This document shows, in pieces, positions 34,582-43,323 of a DNA stretch of 64,000 bases. The translations under genes and the position numbers were made by a program. The notes beneath the pieces are model-generated. The model worked only from the letters and a program-made list of their open reading frames with translations, was not told where the DNA came from and searched no databases. How positions within the stretch are numbered: the stretch's first letter is position 1; each line of letters opens with the position of its first letter. The stretch is from Shewanella litorisediminis. Lineage in GTDB: Bacteria; Pseudomonadota; Gammaproteobacteria; Enterobacterales; Shewanellaceae. The DNA is taken from positions 4,131,501 through 4,195,500 of the forward strand of contig NZ_CP069213.1 of the NCBI RefSeq assembly GCF_016834455.1, read 5' to 3'.

Positions 34582-37434
34582 TCAGGCCTTGACTATCTGA
34601 CACAGGCTCGACTTGGTTTCCTGCATTTGGGTCACAGGGTCGTAGCCATAGGTCAGCGCCGTGTTGGCGGATTCACCGATGACGTAGGGCACGGTGCCTT
34701 CCGGATAGTTGGCGGCCAGACTCTCGCCATGCATCACACCGGCGAAGTGGTAAGGCATAAAGGTCACGCCGGGTTTTACCCTGGGTGTCACCATCGCCTT
34801 GATGAGGATGCGGCCACCCTCCGGGCCTTCCAGCCAGACATTGTCATTGTTGCGAATACCCCGGTCGGCAGCGTCGGCCGGGTTGATTTCCACAAACATC
34901 TCCTGCTGCAGTTCGGCCAACCAGGGGTTGGAGCGGGATTCTTCGCCGCCACCCTCGTACTCCACCAAACGACCGGAGGTAAGCACCAGCGGGTAGTTGC
35001 CGCTGAAGTCTTTTTCCTGAATCGACTTGTACAGGGTAGGCAGACGATGCACCTGCATGTCGTCGTAGGTGGGGTACTTGGCCACCAGATCGCGACGGGC
35101 GGTGTACAGCGGCTCACGGTGCACAGGCACAGCATCAGGGAAGGTCCACACCACACAGCGGGCACGGGCGTTACCGAAAGGAATACAGCCGTGCTTGATG
35201 GCAACGCGCACAATGCCGCCGGACAGATCCGTCTTCCAGTTTTTACCTTCGGCCTCGGCTTTTTCGGCCGCGGTCAGGTCGTCCCACCAGCCCAGTTGCT
35301 TGAGCATGTCGGCGGTGAATTCGGGATAACCGTCTTCAATCTCGGCGCCCTTGGAGAAGGAGCCCTCGGCCAGCAGGTTCTGGCCCTGATACTCAACGCC
35401 ATAACGGGCACGGAAGTTACCGCCGCCGTCTTTCACATGCTTGCTTGTGTTGTAGAGAATTTGGGTACCCGGGTGTTTCATCTCAGGGGTGCCCCAACAT
35501 GGCCATGGCAGACCATAGGTTTCGCCCTTGCATGGGCCACCTTCGGCTTCGAGACTCTTCTGCGAGAAGGTGCCCCAGTTCATGGTGTGGGCCTTGATAC
35601 GCTCAGGGCTCTGGCCTGTCATGCCGATGGTCCACATACCGCGGTTGATTTCGCGGGTAATGTCCTCAATCAGTGGCACGCCATTTTCTTTGCTGATGCG
35701 CTTGGTGTATTGCTCGGCAATACCCAGCTTTTCCGCCAGACGGTACATGATTTCGATGTCGGTCTTGGACTCGAACAGCGGCTCGATAACCTGTTCACGC
35801 CACTGGATAGAGCGGCCTGAGTTGGAGATGGAGCCACGGGTCTCAAACTGGGTCGCGGCAGGCAGCAGATAGACGCCATCTTTACGGCGGTGCATGACAC
35901 CGGCCATGGTTGGGAAGGGGTCAACCACAACCACTGTGTCCATCTTGTCCAGAGCATCACGCACCTCGCGCTGACGGGTTTCGGTGTTAACCGACTGACC
36001 CCAGAAAAACGCCAGACGGATATTGTCTTTCTGCGCCAGCTTGGCCTTGTCTTCCAGCACACCGTCGTGCCAGCGGGAACAGGGAATACCAGGGGTGGTC
36101 ATGGGCTCGCGGCCCAGGTAGGTGCCGTGGTCGAAGCGACCCTTGACCCATTCCAGATCCAGATCCCACACGTGGGTCCAATGCTGCCAGGCGGCGCTGG
36201 TCAGGCCGTAGTAACCGGGCAGGTTGTCAAACAGCAGGCCCAGGTCGGTGGCGCCCTGTACGTTGTCGTGACCACGGAAGATGTTGGTACCACCACCGGA
36301 TACGCCCATGTTGCCCAGCGCCAGCTGCAGAATGCTGTAGGCGCGGGTGTTGGCGTTGCCCACGTGGTGCTGGGTACCCCCCATACACCAGACCACAGTG
36401 CCGGGACGGTTATCGGCCATCAGCTTGGCGGCCTGATAAATGGCCTCTTCAGATACACCCGTGATATCGGCCACTTCTTTTGGCGGGAACTTTTTGGCTT
36501 CTTCGCGGATTTTGTCCATGCCAAATACGCGCTGGTCGATAAAGGTTTTGTCTTCCCAGCCGTTTTCAAAAATGTGCCACAACATGCCGTAAATAAACGG
36601 AATATCAGTGCCGGGGCGAATACCCACGTGCAGGTCGGCGTGGGCCGCCGTGCGGGAGAAGCGCGGGTCGACCACGATGATCTTGGCGTTGTTGCGCTCT
36701 TTGGCAGTCAGAATGTGCTGCATGGACACAGGGTGTGCCTCGGCAGGGTTGGCGCCGATAAAGAAGATGGCGCGGGCATTCTGAATGTCGTTGAAAGAGT
36801 TGGTTTGCGCACCATAACCCCAGGTGTTGGCCACACCGGCTACGGTGGTAGAGTGACAAATACGGGCCGAGTGGTCGACGTTGTTGGTGCCCCACATGGC
36901 CGCGAGTTTGCGGTACATATAGCAGCCTTCGTTGGAGAACTTGGCCGAGCCCATGAAGTACACAGAATCCGGGCCTGACTCCTGACGAATGCTGAGCATC
37001 TTGTCGCCCACCTCGTTAATCGCCTGCTCCCAGCTGATACGCTTCCACTTGCCGCCTTCAAGCTTCATCGGATACTTGAGGCGTTTTTCACCATGGCCGT
37101 GTTCACGCAGCGCAGCACCCTTGGCACAGTGACCACCGGCGTTGAAGGGGTGATCGAATGCGGGCTCCTGGCCGGTCCAGACGCCGTTTTGCACTTCGGC
37201 ATACAGGCCACAACCCACGGCACAGGCACTGCAAATGGTGCGCTTGATTTCAATCGGTGCATTGTGGGGAATGTCTTTGGCCTCGGCGCGGCGCATCATG
37301 CCGGTGCCGAGCATGGACGCGGCGGCAATGCCACCGGTGGCAATACCGGCCGTTTTCATAAATTGACGGCGGCTCATGCCGAGCGGCTTGGCCTCGGTCT
37401 TCGCGGCCACGTCTGAGGTACGGGTAAGTTTCAT
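34582..37434 (-). CDS. fdhA: Formate dehydrogenase catalytic subunit (FdhA), copy 2, Cys type
   Basis: A 950-residue molybdopterin oxidoreductase. It has a Tat signal with SRRQFMK at 21-27. The 4Fe-4S ligands are Cys68, Cys71, Cys75 and Cys103. The metal-binding residue is Cys193 in RICHSTTVAG, with no in-frame TGA, so it is not a selenoprotein. GGGTNIFRGHDNVQG and the C-terminal molydopterin-dinucleotide binding domain are conserved. It oxidises formate to CO2 in the periplasm. Close to FdhA1 over its full length. Confidence 0.95.
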   Translation of the reverse strand: MKLTRTSDVAAKTEAKPLGMSRRQFMKTAGIATGGIAAASMLGTGMMRRAEAKDIPHNAPIEIKRTICSACAVGCGLYAEVQNGVWTGQEPAFDHPFNAGGHCAKGAALREHGHGEKRLKYPMKLEGGKWKRISWEQAINEVGDKMLSIRQESGPDSVYFMGSAKFSNEGCYMYRKLAAMWGTNNVDHSARICHSTTVAGVANTWGYGAQTNSFNDIQNARAIFFIGANPAEAHPVSMQHILTAKERNNAKIIVVDPRFSRTAAHADLHVGIRPGTDIPFIYGMLWHIFENGWEDKTFIDQRVFGMDKIREEAKKFPPKEVADITGVSEEAIYQAAKLMADNRPGTVVWCMGGTQHHVGNANTRAYSILQLALGNMGVSGGGTNIFRGHDNVQGATDLGLLFDNLPGYYGLTSAAWQHWTHVWDLDLEWVKGRFDHGTYLGREPMTTPGIPCSRWHDGVLEDKAKLAQKDNIRLAFFWGQSVNTETRQREVRDALDKMDTVVVVDPFPTMAGVMHRRKDGVYLLPAATQFETRGSISNSGRSIQWREQVIEPLFESKTDIEIMYRLAEKLGIAEQYTKRISKENGVPLIEDITREINRGMWTIGMTGQSPERIKAHTMNWGTFSQKSLEAEGGPCKGETYGLPWPCWGTPEMKHPGTQILYNTSKHVKDGGGNFRARYGVEYQGQNLLAEGSFSKGAEIEDGYPEFTADMLKQLGWWDDLTAAEKAEAEGKNWKTDLSGGIVRVAIKHGCIPFGNARARCVVWTFPDAVPVHREPLYTARRDLVAKYPTYDDMQVHRLPTLYKSIQEKDFSGNYPLVLTSGRLVEYEGGGEESRSNPWLAELQQEMFVEINPADAADRGIRNNDNVWLEGPEGGRILIKAMVTPRVKPGVTFMPYHFAGVMHGESLAANYPEGTVPYVIGESANTALTYGYDPVTQMQETKSSLCQIVKA

Positions 37435-37446
37435 TACAGACTCCTT

Positions 37447-37641
37447 TTACTCGCCGCGTAAGCTGGCGTAATAACGGCGGACATGGTCTGTCTCGCGATA
37501 GCCCTTGGACTGGGCAGACGCAGACTCAAGCGGCTGTGCCACTGCGCTGCCACAAGTGGCCACTGCAACACCGGCAACACTGCCCATGGCCATGGTCTTG
37601 AGAAACGCCCGGCGCTCTGCGCTGTTGGGGGTTGTTTTCAT
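37447..37641 (-). CDS. Formate dehydrogenase region Tat target (FdhX), copy 2
   Basis: A 64-residue protein with a Tat signal (ERRAFLKTMAMGSVAGVAVA) and a short mature tail ending YRETDHVRRYYASLRGE. The family (formate_TAT, TIGR02811) is found next to fdhA in many bacteria. It is thought to be a small accessory or structural partner, but its role is not proven. 12 bp upstream of fdhA2. Confidence 0.9.
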   Translation of the reverse strand: MKTTPNSAERRAFLKTMAMGSVAGVAVATCGSAVAQPLESASAQSKGYRETDHVRRYYASLRGE

Positions 37642-37720
37642 ATTGACTCCTGAGCTAATCAGCCAAGCTGACCCACCCTGTTAACAAAAAGCATGATTAT
37701 TGTTGTAAAACTCACTTTTA

Positions 37721-37927
37721 TTAGTGAGTTAGGGACTTTTCGCCGCCACTGTAGCCGCGCATGTGAGAGACAGACTTGATCTGGCGCAGTATTGTGGCCT
37801 TGCGCACCCGCTGATAGTCGTGTTCTGTTAACAAGCGCAAGAAACCGCTATAAAGGTGAGCCGGTAACCCTTTGATACAAAAATGCAAATTCGTTAAATT
37901 TGTGAATGACTTGTGGGGCTGAAACAC
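37721..37927 (-). CDS. Possible small gene upstream of fdhX2
   Basis: A 68-residue frame opening at GTG, with a rather natural, basic sequence (HLYSGFLRLLTEHDYQRVRKATILRQIK). Its stop lies in an AACTCAC/GTGAGTT hairpin that could end transcription. No ribosome site is clear and no family is recognised. Listed as a doubtful candidate. Confidence 0.25.
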   Translation of the reverse strand: MFQPHKSFTNLTNLHFCIKGLPAHLYSGFLRLLTEHDYQRVRKATILRQIKSVSHMRGYSGGEKSLTH

Positions 37928-38057
37928 CAGAGAAAACGCGTGTTTGTGGTTGGATGGGCCTTAAAGGAGAGCGGAGATGAGCAGCTTAATTAGGTGAGTG
38001 GCAACACGCGCCCAGAATGTTTTATGGTTTCGGGGGTAGGTACTGTCTTGCAGAGAC
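37928..38057. other. Intergenic segment between doubtful frame and the fdhC1 array
   Basis: No gene, repeat or strong promoter recognised. It separates the two formate dehydrogenase modules and may hold the module 2 promoter. Confidence 0.4.
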
Positions 38058-38518
38058 AAAAAGGCCCAGTTAAAACCGGGCCTTTTTCAACAACGGACTA
38101 AACATCAGTCCTTGTATTTCAAGCTGCCATTGGCCTTGATTTCATCATACCCGAGGTTGTGGTGCCGGATGGTGTAGAAAGGCCCAGTCAAAACTGGGCC
38201 TTTTTCAACACCGGACTAAATATCAGTCCTTGTATTTTAAGCTGCCATTGGCCTTGATTTCATCGTACCAGAGGTTGTGGAGCCGGATGGTGTAGAAAGG
38301 CCCAGTTAAAACTGGGCCTTTTTCAACAACGGACTAAACATCAGTCCTTGTATTTTAAGCTGCCATTGGCCTTGATTTCATCGTACCAGAGGTTGTGGTG
38401 CCGGATGGTGTAGAAAGGCCCAGTTAAAACTGGGCCTTTTTCAACAACGGACTAAACATCAGTCCTTGTATTTCAAGCTGCCATTGGCCTTGATTTCATC
38501 GTACCAGAGGTTGTGGTG
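38058..38518 (-). repeat. 118-bp tail-plus-terminator tandem array after fdhC1
   Basis: The last 19 codons of fdhC1 (HHNLWYDEIKANGSLKYKD), its stop and a terminator repeat three more times. Stops lie at 38105, 38223, 38341 and 38459, exactly 118 bp apart. Each unit carries AAAGGCCCAGTT pairing with AACTGGGCCTTT. The copies differ by only a few bases; one has Trp to Gly and one has the first His to Leu. The unit boundary is the CACCAC (His-His) codons. Confidence 0.97.
38414..38442 (-). terminator. fdhC1 terminator, first of four in tandem
   Basis: AAAGGCCCAGTT at 38414-38425 pairs with AACTGGGCCTTT at 38428-38439, with T-runs on both strands. Further copies lie at about 38296, 38178 and 38060, the last with an A-to-C change in the stem. 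Four terminators in series are unusual. Confidence 0.88.
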
Positions 38519-39475
38519 CTGAATCGCCCAGTTTTCATCACAATAACCGGACTTCATGCACTCCATACCACCTTCACTGAGCACAGTCGCCATCCAGATG
38601 TGCACTATGGTGAAAGCGATAATGATGATGGCGCTCATGGCGTGGATAAGCAGGGCCGCCATCGAGGCTTCCCGCGGCAGATCCAGGCCGGGCAGAACCA
38701 GCATCACCCCGGTCACGCTGATAAACAGACCGAAGATGGTCAGGGTCCAGAACCACATCTTCTCACCGGCATTGGCAAAACCACTGTCGGGGTGCTTACC
38801 CTTGAAGGGGCCGAAGTTGATGTAGCCACCCACCAGCAGGAACCATTTAAGGTCGTAGAGCTTGAAGGTTTGCAGCGGCATCCACTTCACCACGCACAAT
38901 ACCCAGGCCAGCATAAATACAGGCCCGGCAAAGTCGTGCACGGTTTTACTGCCGTAGATGAGCGAAGCCCACAAACCCGAGCCCACATAGGGTTCGAGCA
39001 CATGACGTCCCAGCATGATGGTTAGACCGGTGAAGATCAGCAGCAAACAGGCAATGGCCATCACCCAGTGGATCCACAGATCCGCCTTACTCCAACGGGC
39101 CACCAGCTTGCCCGAGAAGCCGTGGTGCAGCTTCGAGGGGCCGTTGACCAGATAGAACAGCAGGAAGGCACCGAACACACCCACCACGGCAAAGCCCATG
39201 ACGGGGGTCAGATACTGATTGCGGACTTCCTTACCCTGATTACCGGCCACGTTGATGAGTACACCTGCCTCAACGCCCTGGGCGGTGGTAGAACCGGATT
39301 CACCGGCTTTTACCGCACGCCACAGATCGGCATCACTGGTTTGCGCTGCCTGTTGTTGACTGGATTGCTCATCGGCGGCCCAGGCACCCGAAACGGATCC
39401 CAGCACCAGAGCCATCGCCAACAAGGCCACAGACCAGAGCTGCTGCAGTGACTTGTTAAACGTTTTGGATAACAT
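38459..39475 (-). CDS. fdhC: Formate dehydrogenase cytochrome b subunit (FdhC), copy 1
   Basis: A 338-residue cytochrome b subunit, paralogue of FdhC2. The signal is residues 1-33 (ending GAWA). A longer Ser/Gln-rich periplasmic region precedes four helices with KLHHGFSGK, LWIHWVMA and IVHIWMA heme ligands. The start was placed at the ATG with AGGAG 5 nt upstream. The tail SEGGMECMKSGYCDENWAIQ leads into the 19 residues duplicated in the downstream array. It donates electrons to quinones. Confidence 0.93.
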   Translation of the reverse strand: MLSKTFNKSLQQLWSVALLAMALVLGSVSGAWAADEQSSQQQAAQTSDADLWRAVKAGESGSTTAQGVEAGVLINVAGNQGKEVRNQYLTPVMGFAVVGVFGAFLLFYLVNGPSKLHHGFSGKLVARWSKADLWIHWVMAIACLLLIFTGLTIMLGRHVLEPYVGSGLWASLIYGSKTVHDFAGPVFMLAWVLCVVKWMPLQTFKLYDLKWFLLVGGYINFGPFKGKHPDSGFANAGEKMWFWTLTIFGLFISVTGVMLVLPGLDLPREASMAALLIHAMSAIIIIAFTIVHIWMATVLSEGGMECMKSGYCDENWAIQHHNLWYDEIKANGSLKYKD

Positions 39476-39534
39476 TTTCACTCCTATAGCGGCAACAAAG
39501 CCCAATAAAGGCGCCCTGTTGCCACAGCTTGGCC

Positions 39535-40131
39535 TCAGTTAATCTCACCTGTCTGGGGGTTGTAGCCCCAGATCACGTTGGGATTGCCGCGGGCAGCCAT
39601 ACGCTCACGGTAGATGCTGGATACCACATCGGCATCACCGGCGAGCAGCGCCTTGGTGGCACACAGCTCGGCGCACATTGGCAGCTTACCTTCGGCGATA
39701 CGGTTGGCACCGTACTTCTGACGCTCGGCGTCGGAGAAGTTCTCCTCAGGACCACCGGCGCAGAAGGTGCACTTGTCCATCTTGCCGCGACTGCCAAAGG
39801 CGGTCTTTTTCGGGAACTGCGGCGCACCGAACGGACAGGCGTAGAAACAGTAGCCACAACCGATACAGGTATCTTTGTTGTGCAGCACTATGCCGTCGTC
39901 GGTTTTGTAGAAGCAGTTCGCCGGACACACCGCCATACAGGGCGCGTCGGTACAGTGCATACAGGCAACCGAGATTGAGGCCTCGCCGGGTTCACCATCA
40001 CGGATGGTGACTACACGGCGACGCTGGATACCCCACTCGAGGGCGGAGTCGTTTTCGTTCTTACAAGCGGTGACACAACCGTTACACTCGATGCAGCGCT
40101 TGGTGTCACACAGAAATTTCATGACTGCCAT
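39535..40131 (-). CDS. fdhB: Formate dehydrogenase iron-sulfur subunit (FdhB), copy 1
   Basis: A 198-residue subunit with the same four 4Fe-4S sets as FdhB2: CIECNGCVTAC, CMHCTDAPCMAVCP, CIGCGYCFYACP and late CTFC plus CAELC. The C-terminus is extended (PNVIWGYNPQTGEIN), which could adapt it to FdhC1. It is 27 bp downstream of fdhA1, which matches the spacing of module 2. Confidence 0.94.
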   Translation of the reverse strand: MAVMKFLCDTKRCIECNGCVTACKNENDSALEWGIQRRRVVTIRDGEPGEASISVACMHCTDAPCMAVCPANCFYKTDDGIVLHNKDTCIGCGYCFYACPFGAPQFPKKTAFGSRGKMDKCTFCAGGPEENFSDAERQKYGANRIAEGKLPMCAELCATKALLAGDADVVSSIYRERMAARGNPNVIWGYNPQTGEIN

Positions 40132-40158
40132 AATGGCTTTCTCCTCATCAAGTTACGG

Positions 40159-43008
40159 TCAGGCTTTCGTGATTTGGCACAGACTGGACTTGGTTTCCTG
40201 CATCTGGGTCACAGGGTCGTAGCCGTAGGTCATAACAGTGTTGGCAGACTCACCCACTACGTAAGGCACTGTGCCTTCTGGATAATTCTTCGCCAAGCTT
40301 TCACCTTCAAAGATGCCCGCAAAGTGATATGGCATAAAGCATTCACCGGCAATCACCCTTGGGGTCACCATGGCCTTGACACTAATAACCGCACCCTCTG
40401 GACTGTGTACCTTGACGTTGTCACCGTTGCGAATACCGCGATCAGCAGCGTCGGCAGGGTTAATTTCGATAAACATCTCCTGCTGAAGCTCCGCCAGCCA
40501 TGGGTTGGAGCGGGTTTCTTCACCACCACCTTCGTATTCCACCAAACGGCCTGAGGTCAGTGCCAGTGGGAAGTCCTTGGCGAAATCCTTCTCCTGGATT
40601 GACTTGTACAGGGTTGGCAAACGATGAACCATGCGGTCATCGTAGGTGGGGTACTTGGCCACCAGGTCACGGCGTGGTGTGTACAGCGGCTCGCGGTGCA
40701 GCGGGATATCGTCCGGGAAAGTCCACACGATACAGCGGGCCTTGGCGTTACCAAAAGGAATACAGCCATGCTTGATGGCAACACGCTGGATACCGCCGGA
40801 TACGTCGGTCTTCCAGTTTTTGCCTTCGGCGTATTTCTTCTCTTCTTCGGTCAGGTCATCCCACCAGCCAAGCTGCTTGAGCATGTCGGCAGTAAATTCT
40901 GGATAACCGTCCTGAATTTCAGCGCCCTTGGAATAGGTGCCTTCGGCCAGCAGGTTGTTACCTTCGTGCTCAACACCAAAACGGGCACGGAAATTACCGC
41001 CGCCGTCTTTGACGTGCTTGCTTGTGTCGTACAGGATCTGGGTACCGGGGTGTTTCATCTCAGGTGTACCCCAACATGGCCAAGGCAGACCATAGGTTTC
41101 ACCCTTGGCAGGACCGCCTGGGGCTGTCAGGCTGTTCACATCGAAGGTGCCCCAGTTTTGCTGGTGCATCTTCAAACGCTCAGGGCTCTGGCCAGTGTAA
41201 CCAATGGTCCACATGCCTTTGTTGAATTCGCGGGTGATATCTTCCACCAGCGGCTCATCGCCGTTCACCTGAATGTGTTTGCACAGCTCTTTTTCAATAC
41301 CAACTTTCTTGGCGAGCTTGTACATGATCACATGGTCTGGCAGGGATTCGAACAGCGGCTCAATGACCTTATCGCGCCACTGCAGTGAGCGGTTGGAGGC
41401 AGAAACCGAACCATAGGTTTCGAACTGGGTGGCAGCAGGCAGCAGGTACACGCCGTCAGTGCGCTGGTGCATAACACCGGCCATGGTTGGGAAGGGGTCA
41501 ACGACAACCACTGTGTCCATCTTGTTCAGTGCTTCACGCACTTCACGGCCACGGGTCTCGGTATTGACTGACTGGCCCCAGAAGAACGCCAGACGAATGT
41601 TGTCTTTCTGGGCAATCTTGGTCTTGTCTTCCAACACACCATCGTGCCAGCGGGAGCAGGGAATACCGGCGGTGGTTTGTGGCTGTTTGCCGAGGTACTC
41701 TCCCTGATCGAAACGGCCGGATACCCAGGCAGGGTCCAGATCCCACACATTGCTCCAATGCGCCCAGGCACCGGAAGTCAGGCCATAGTAGCCTGGCAGG
41801 TTGTCGAACAGCAGACCAAAGTCCGTAGCGCCCTGCACGTTATCGTGGCCACGGAAAATGTTGGTACCGCCACCGGACACGCCCATGTTGCCCAGTGCCA
41901 GCTGCAGAACACAGTAAGCGCGGGTGTTGGCGTTACCTACGTGGTGCTGGGTACCACCCATACACCAAACGATGGTGCCAGGCTTGTGCTCGGCCATCAT
42001 CTTGGCCACACGGTACATCTGTGCCTTGGAGACACCGACCACGTTTTCCACTTCTTCCGGCGTCCAGCGCTTCACTTCGTCCTGGATACGTTCCATACCG
42101 TATACGCGGGACTTGATAAAGACCTCATCCTGCCAGCCGTTTTCGAAGATATGCCACAGCAGACCGTAGATGAAGGGAATATCGGTACCGGGACGGATAT
42201 GCACGTACTCGTCGGACTTGGCCGCAGTACGGGTAAAACGGGGATCAACCACAATGATTTTGGCACCGCGCTCTTTGCCAACCAAAATGTGCTGCATCGC
42301 AACAGGGTGTGCTTCGGTTGGGTTGGAGCCGATGAACATCATGCACTTGGAGTTGCGCATGTCATTGAAAGAGTTGGTTTGCGCACCATAACCCCAGGTG
42401 TTGGCCACACCGGCTACAGTGGTAGAGTGACAAATACGGGCTGAGTGGTCGACGTTGTTGGTGCCCCACATGGCCGCGAATTTGCGGTACAGATAAGCTT
42501 GTTCGTTGGAGAACTTGGCCGAACCCATGAAGTAAATCGAATCCGGACCTGACTCCTCACGAATTTTGAGCATCTGGTCACCAACCTCGTTGATGGCCTG
42601 CTCCCAGCTGAGTTTCTTCCACTTGCCGCCTTCAAGCTTCATTGGGTACTTGAGGCGTTTTTCTCCGTGGCCGTGTTCACGCAGAGAGGCACCCTTGGCA
42701 CAGTGGCCGCCCTGGTTGAAGGGGTGGTCGAAAGCCGGTTCCTGACCCGTCCAAACACCGTTTTGTACTTCGGCGTAGATACCACAACCCACAGAGCAGT
42801 GGGAGCAGATGGTTCGCTTCACTTCGGTAGGGGCATTGTGTGGCACGTCTTTGGCTTCGGCGCGGCGCATCATGCCGGTACCCAGCATGGAGGCGGCGGC
42901 GATACCACCGGTGGCAAAACCGGCTGACTTGAGGAACTGACGGCGATTCATGCCAAGGCTGGGCTTTTCTGCCTGACGGGCCTCGGCGGAGGTGCGTGTC
43001 AATCGCAT
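40159..43008 (-). CDS. fdhA: Formate dehydrogenase catalytic subunit (FdhA), copy 1, Cys type
   Basis: A 949-residue molybdopterin enzyme. It has a Tat signal (NRRQFLK at 21-27), 4Fe-4S ligands Cys68, Cys71, Cys75 and Cys103, and metal ligand Cys193 (RICHST). The C-terminal domain is intact. It differs from FdhA2 mainly at surface-like sites (for example CSHCSVGC against CSACAVGC). The first module lies closest to the maturation genes and may be the main formate-oxidising enzyme. Confidence 0.96.
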   Translation of the reverse strand: MRLTRTSAEARQAEKPSLGMNRRQFLKSAGFATGGIAAASMLGTGMMRRAEAKDVPHNAPTEVKRTICSHCSVGCGIYAEVQNGVWTGQEPAFDHPFNQGGHCAKGASLREHGHGEKRLKYPMKLEGGKWKKLSWEQAINEVGDQMLKIREESGPDSIYFMGSAKFSNEQAYLYRKFAAMWGTNNVDHSARICHSTTVAGVANTWGYGAQTNSFNDMRNSKCMMFIGSNPTEAHPVAMQHILVGKERGAKIIVVDPRFTRTAAKSDEYVHIRPGTDIPFIYGLLWHIFENGWQDEVFIKSRVYGMERIQDEVKRWTPEEVENVVGVSKAQMYRVAKMMAEHKPGTIVWCMGGTQHHVGNANTRAYCVLQLALGNMGVSGGGTNIFRGHDNVQGATDFGLLFDNLPGYYGLTSGAWAHWSNVWDLDPAWVSGRFDQGEYLGKQPQTTAGIPCSRWHDGVLEDKTKIAQKDNIRLAFFWGQSVNTETRGREVREALNKMDTVVVVDPFPTMAGVMHQRTDGVYLLPAATQFETYGSVSASNRSLQWRDKVIEPLFESLPDHVIMYKLAKKVGIEKELCKHIQVNGDEPLVEDITREFNKGMWTIGYTGQSPERLKMHQQNWGTFDVNSLTAPGGPAKGETYGLPWPCWGTPEMKHPGTQILYDTSKHVKDGGGNFRARFGVEHEGNNLLAEGTYSKGAEIQDGYPEFTADMLKQLGWWDDLTEEEKKYAEGKNWKTDVSGGIQRVAIKHGCIPFGNAKARCIVWTFPDDIPLHREPLYTPRRDLVAKYPTYDDRMVHRLPTLYKSIQEKDFAKDFPLALTSGRLVEYEGGGEETRSNPWLAELQQEMFIEINPADAADRGIRNGDNVKVHSPEGAVISVKAMVTPRVIAGECFMPYHFAGIFEGESLAKNYPEGTVPYVVGESANTVMTYGYDPVTQMQETKSSLCQITKA

Positions 43009-43038
43009 CTTAATCTCCTTGGTTAAAGGTTACCTGGC

Positions 43039-43233
43039 TCAGTTGCGCAGGGTGGCGTAGTAGTTGCGGATATGTTCTGTCTCGCGGTACTTGTCGCTTT
43101 GCGCTTCTGGTACGGCTTCGGTTGGGGCTGCAGAGGCACTGCCGGCTACTGTGGCCGCAGCCACGGCACCACCGCCAATGGCCAGCGCCTTGAGCAGTTC
43201 GCGACGACTCATTTCGGAAGCTTGCTTCTTCAT
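43039..43233 (-). CDS. Formate dehydrogenase region Tat target (FdhX), copy 1
   Basis: A 64-residue protein of the formate_TAT family. The Tat signal is SRRELLKALAIGGGAVAAAT, and the tail ends YRETEHIRNYYATLRN. It shares the YRETxHxRxYYAxLR tail with FdhX2, although the signals differ, which shows selection on the short mature peptide. 30 bp upstream of fdhA1. Confidence 0.92.
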   Translation of the reverse strand: MKKQASEMSRRELLKALAIGGGAVAAATVAGSASAAPTEAVPEAQSDKYRETEHIRNYYATLRN

Positions 43234-43323
43234 GTTGTCTCCTTGTTGTTATCGTACCCGGCCGGGGCCGGGCTGCTTTTTGTGGCGGCTCTCGCCGCCG
43301 GTTTCTTGTCCTGCCTGTCGGAA

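Noticed and set aside
34303..35820. Long plus-strand frame (505 codons) over fdhA2
   Set aside because: It is antisense to a clearly recognised FdhA gene, has no family pattern and no ribosome site. GC-rich codon bias on the opposite strand creates such frames.
38058..38518. CRISPR-like repetition
   Set aside because: Units are contiguous with no variable spacers, are 118 bp long and match the adjacent gene end, so this is a tandem gene-tail array.
40159..43008. Selenocysteine formate dehydrogenase
   Set aside because: The active-site position is Cys193 (RICHST) in both FdhA copies and no in-frame TGA interrupts either gene.
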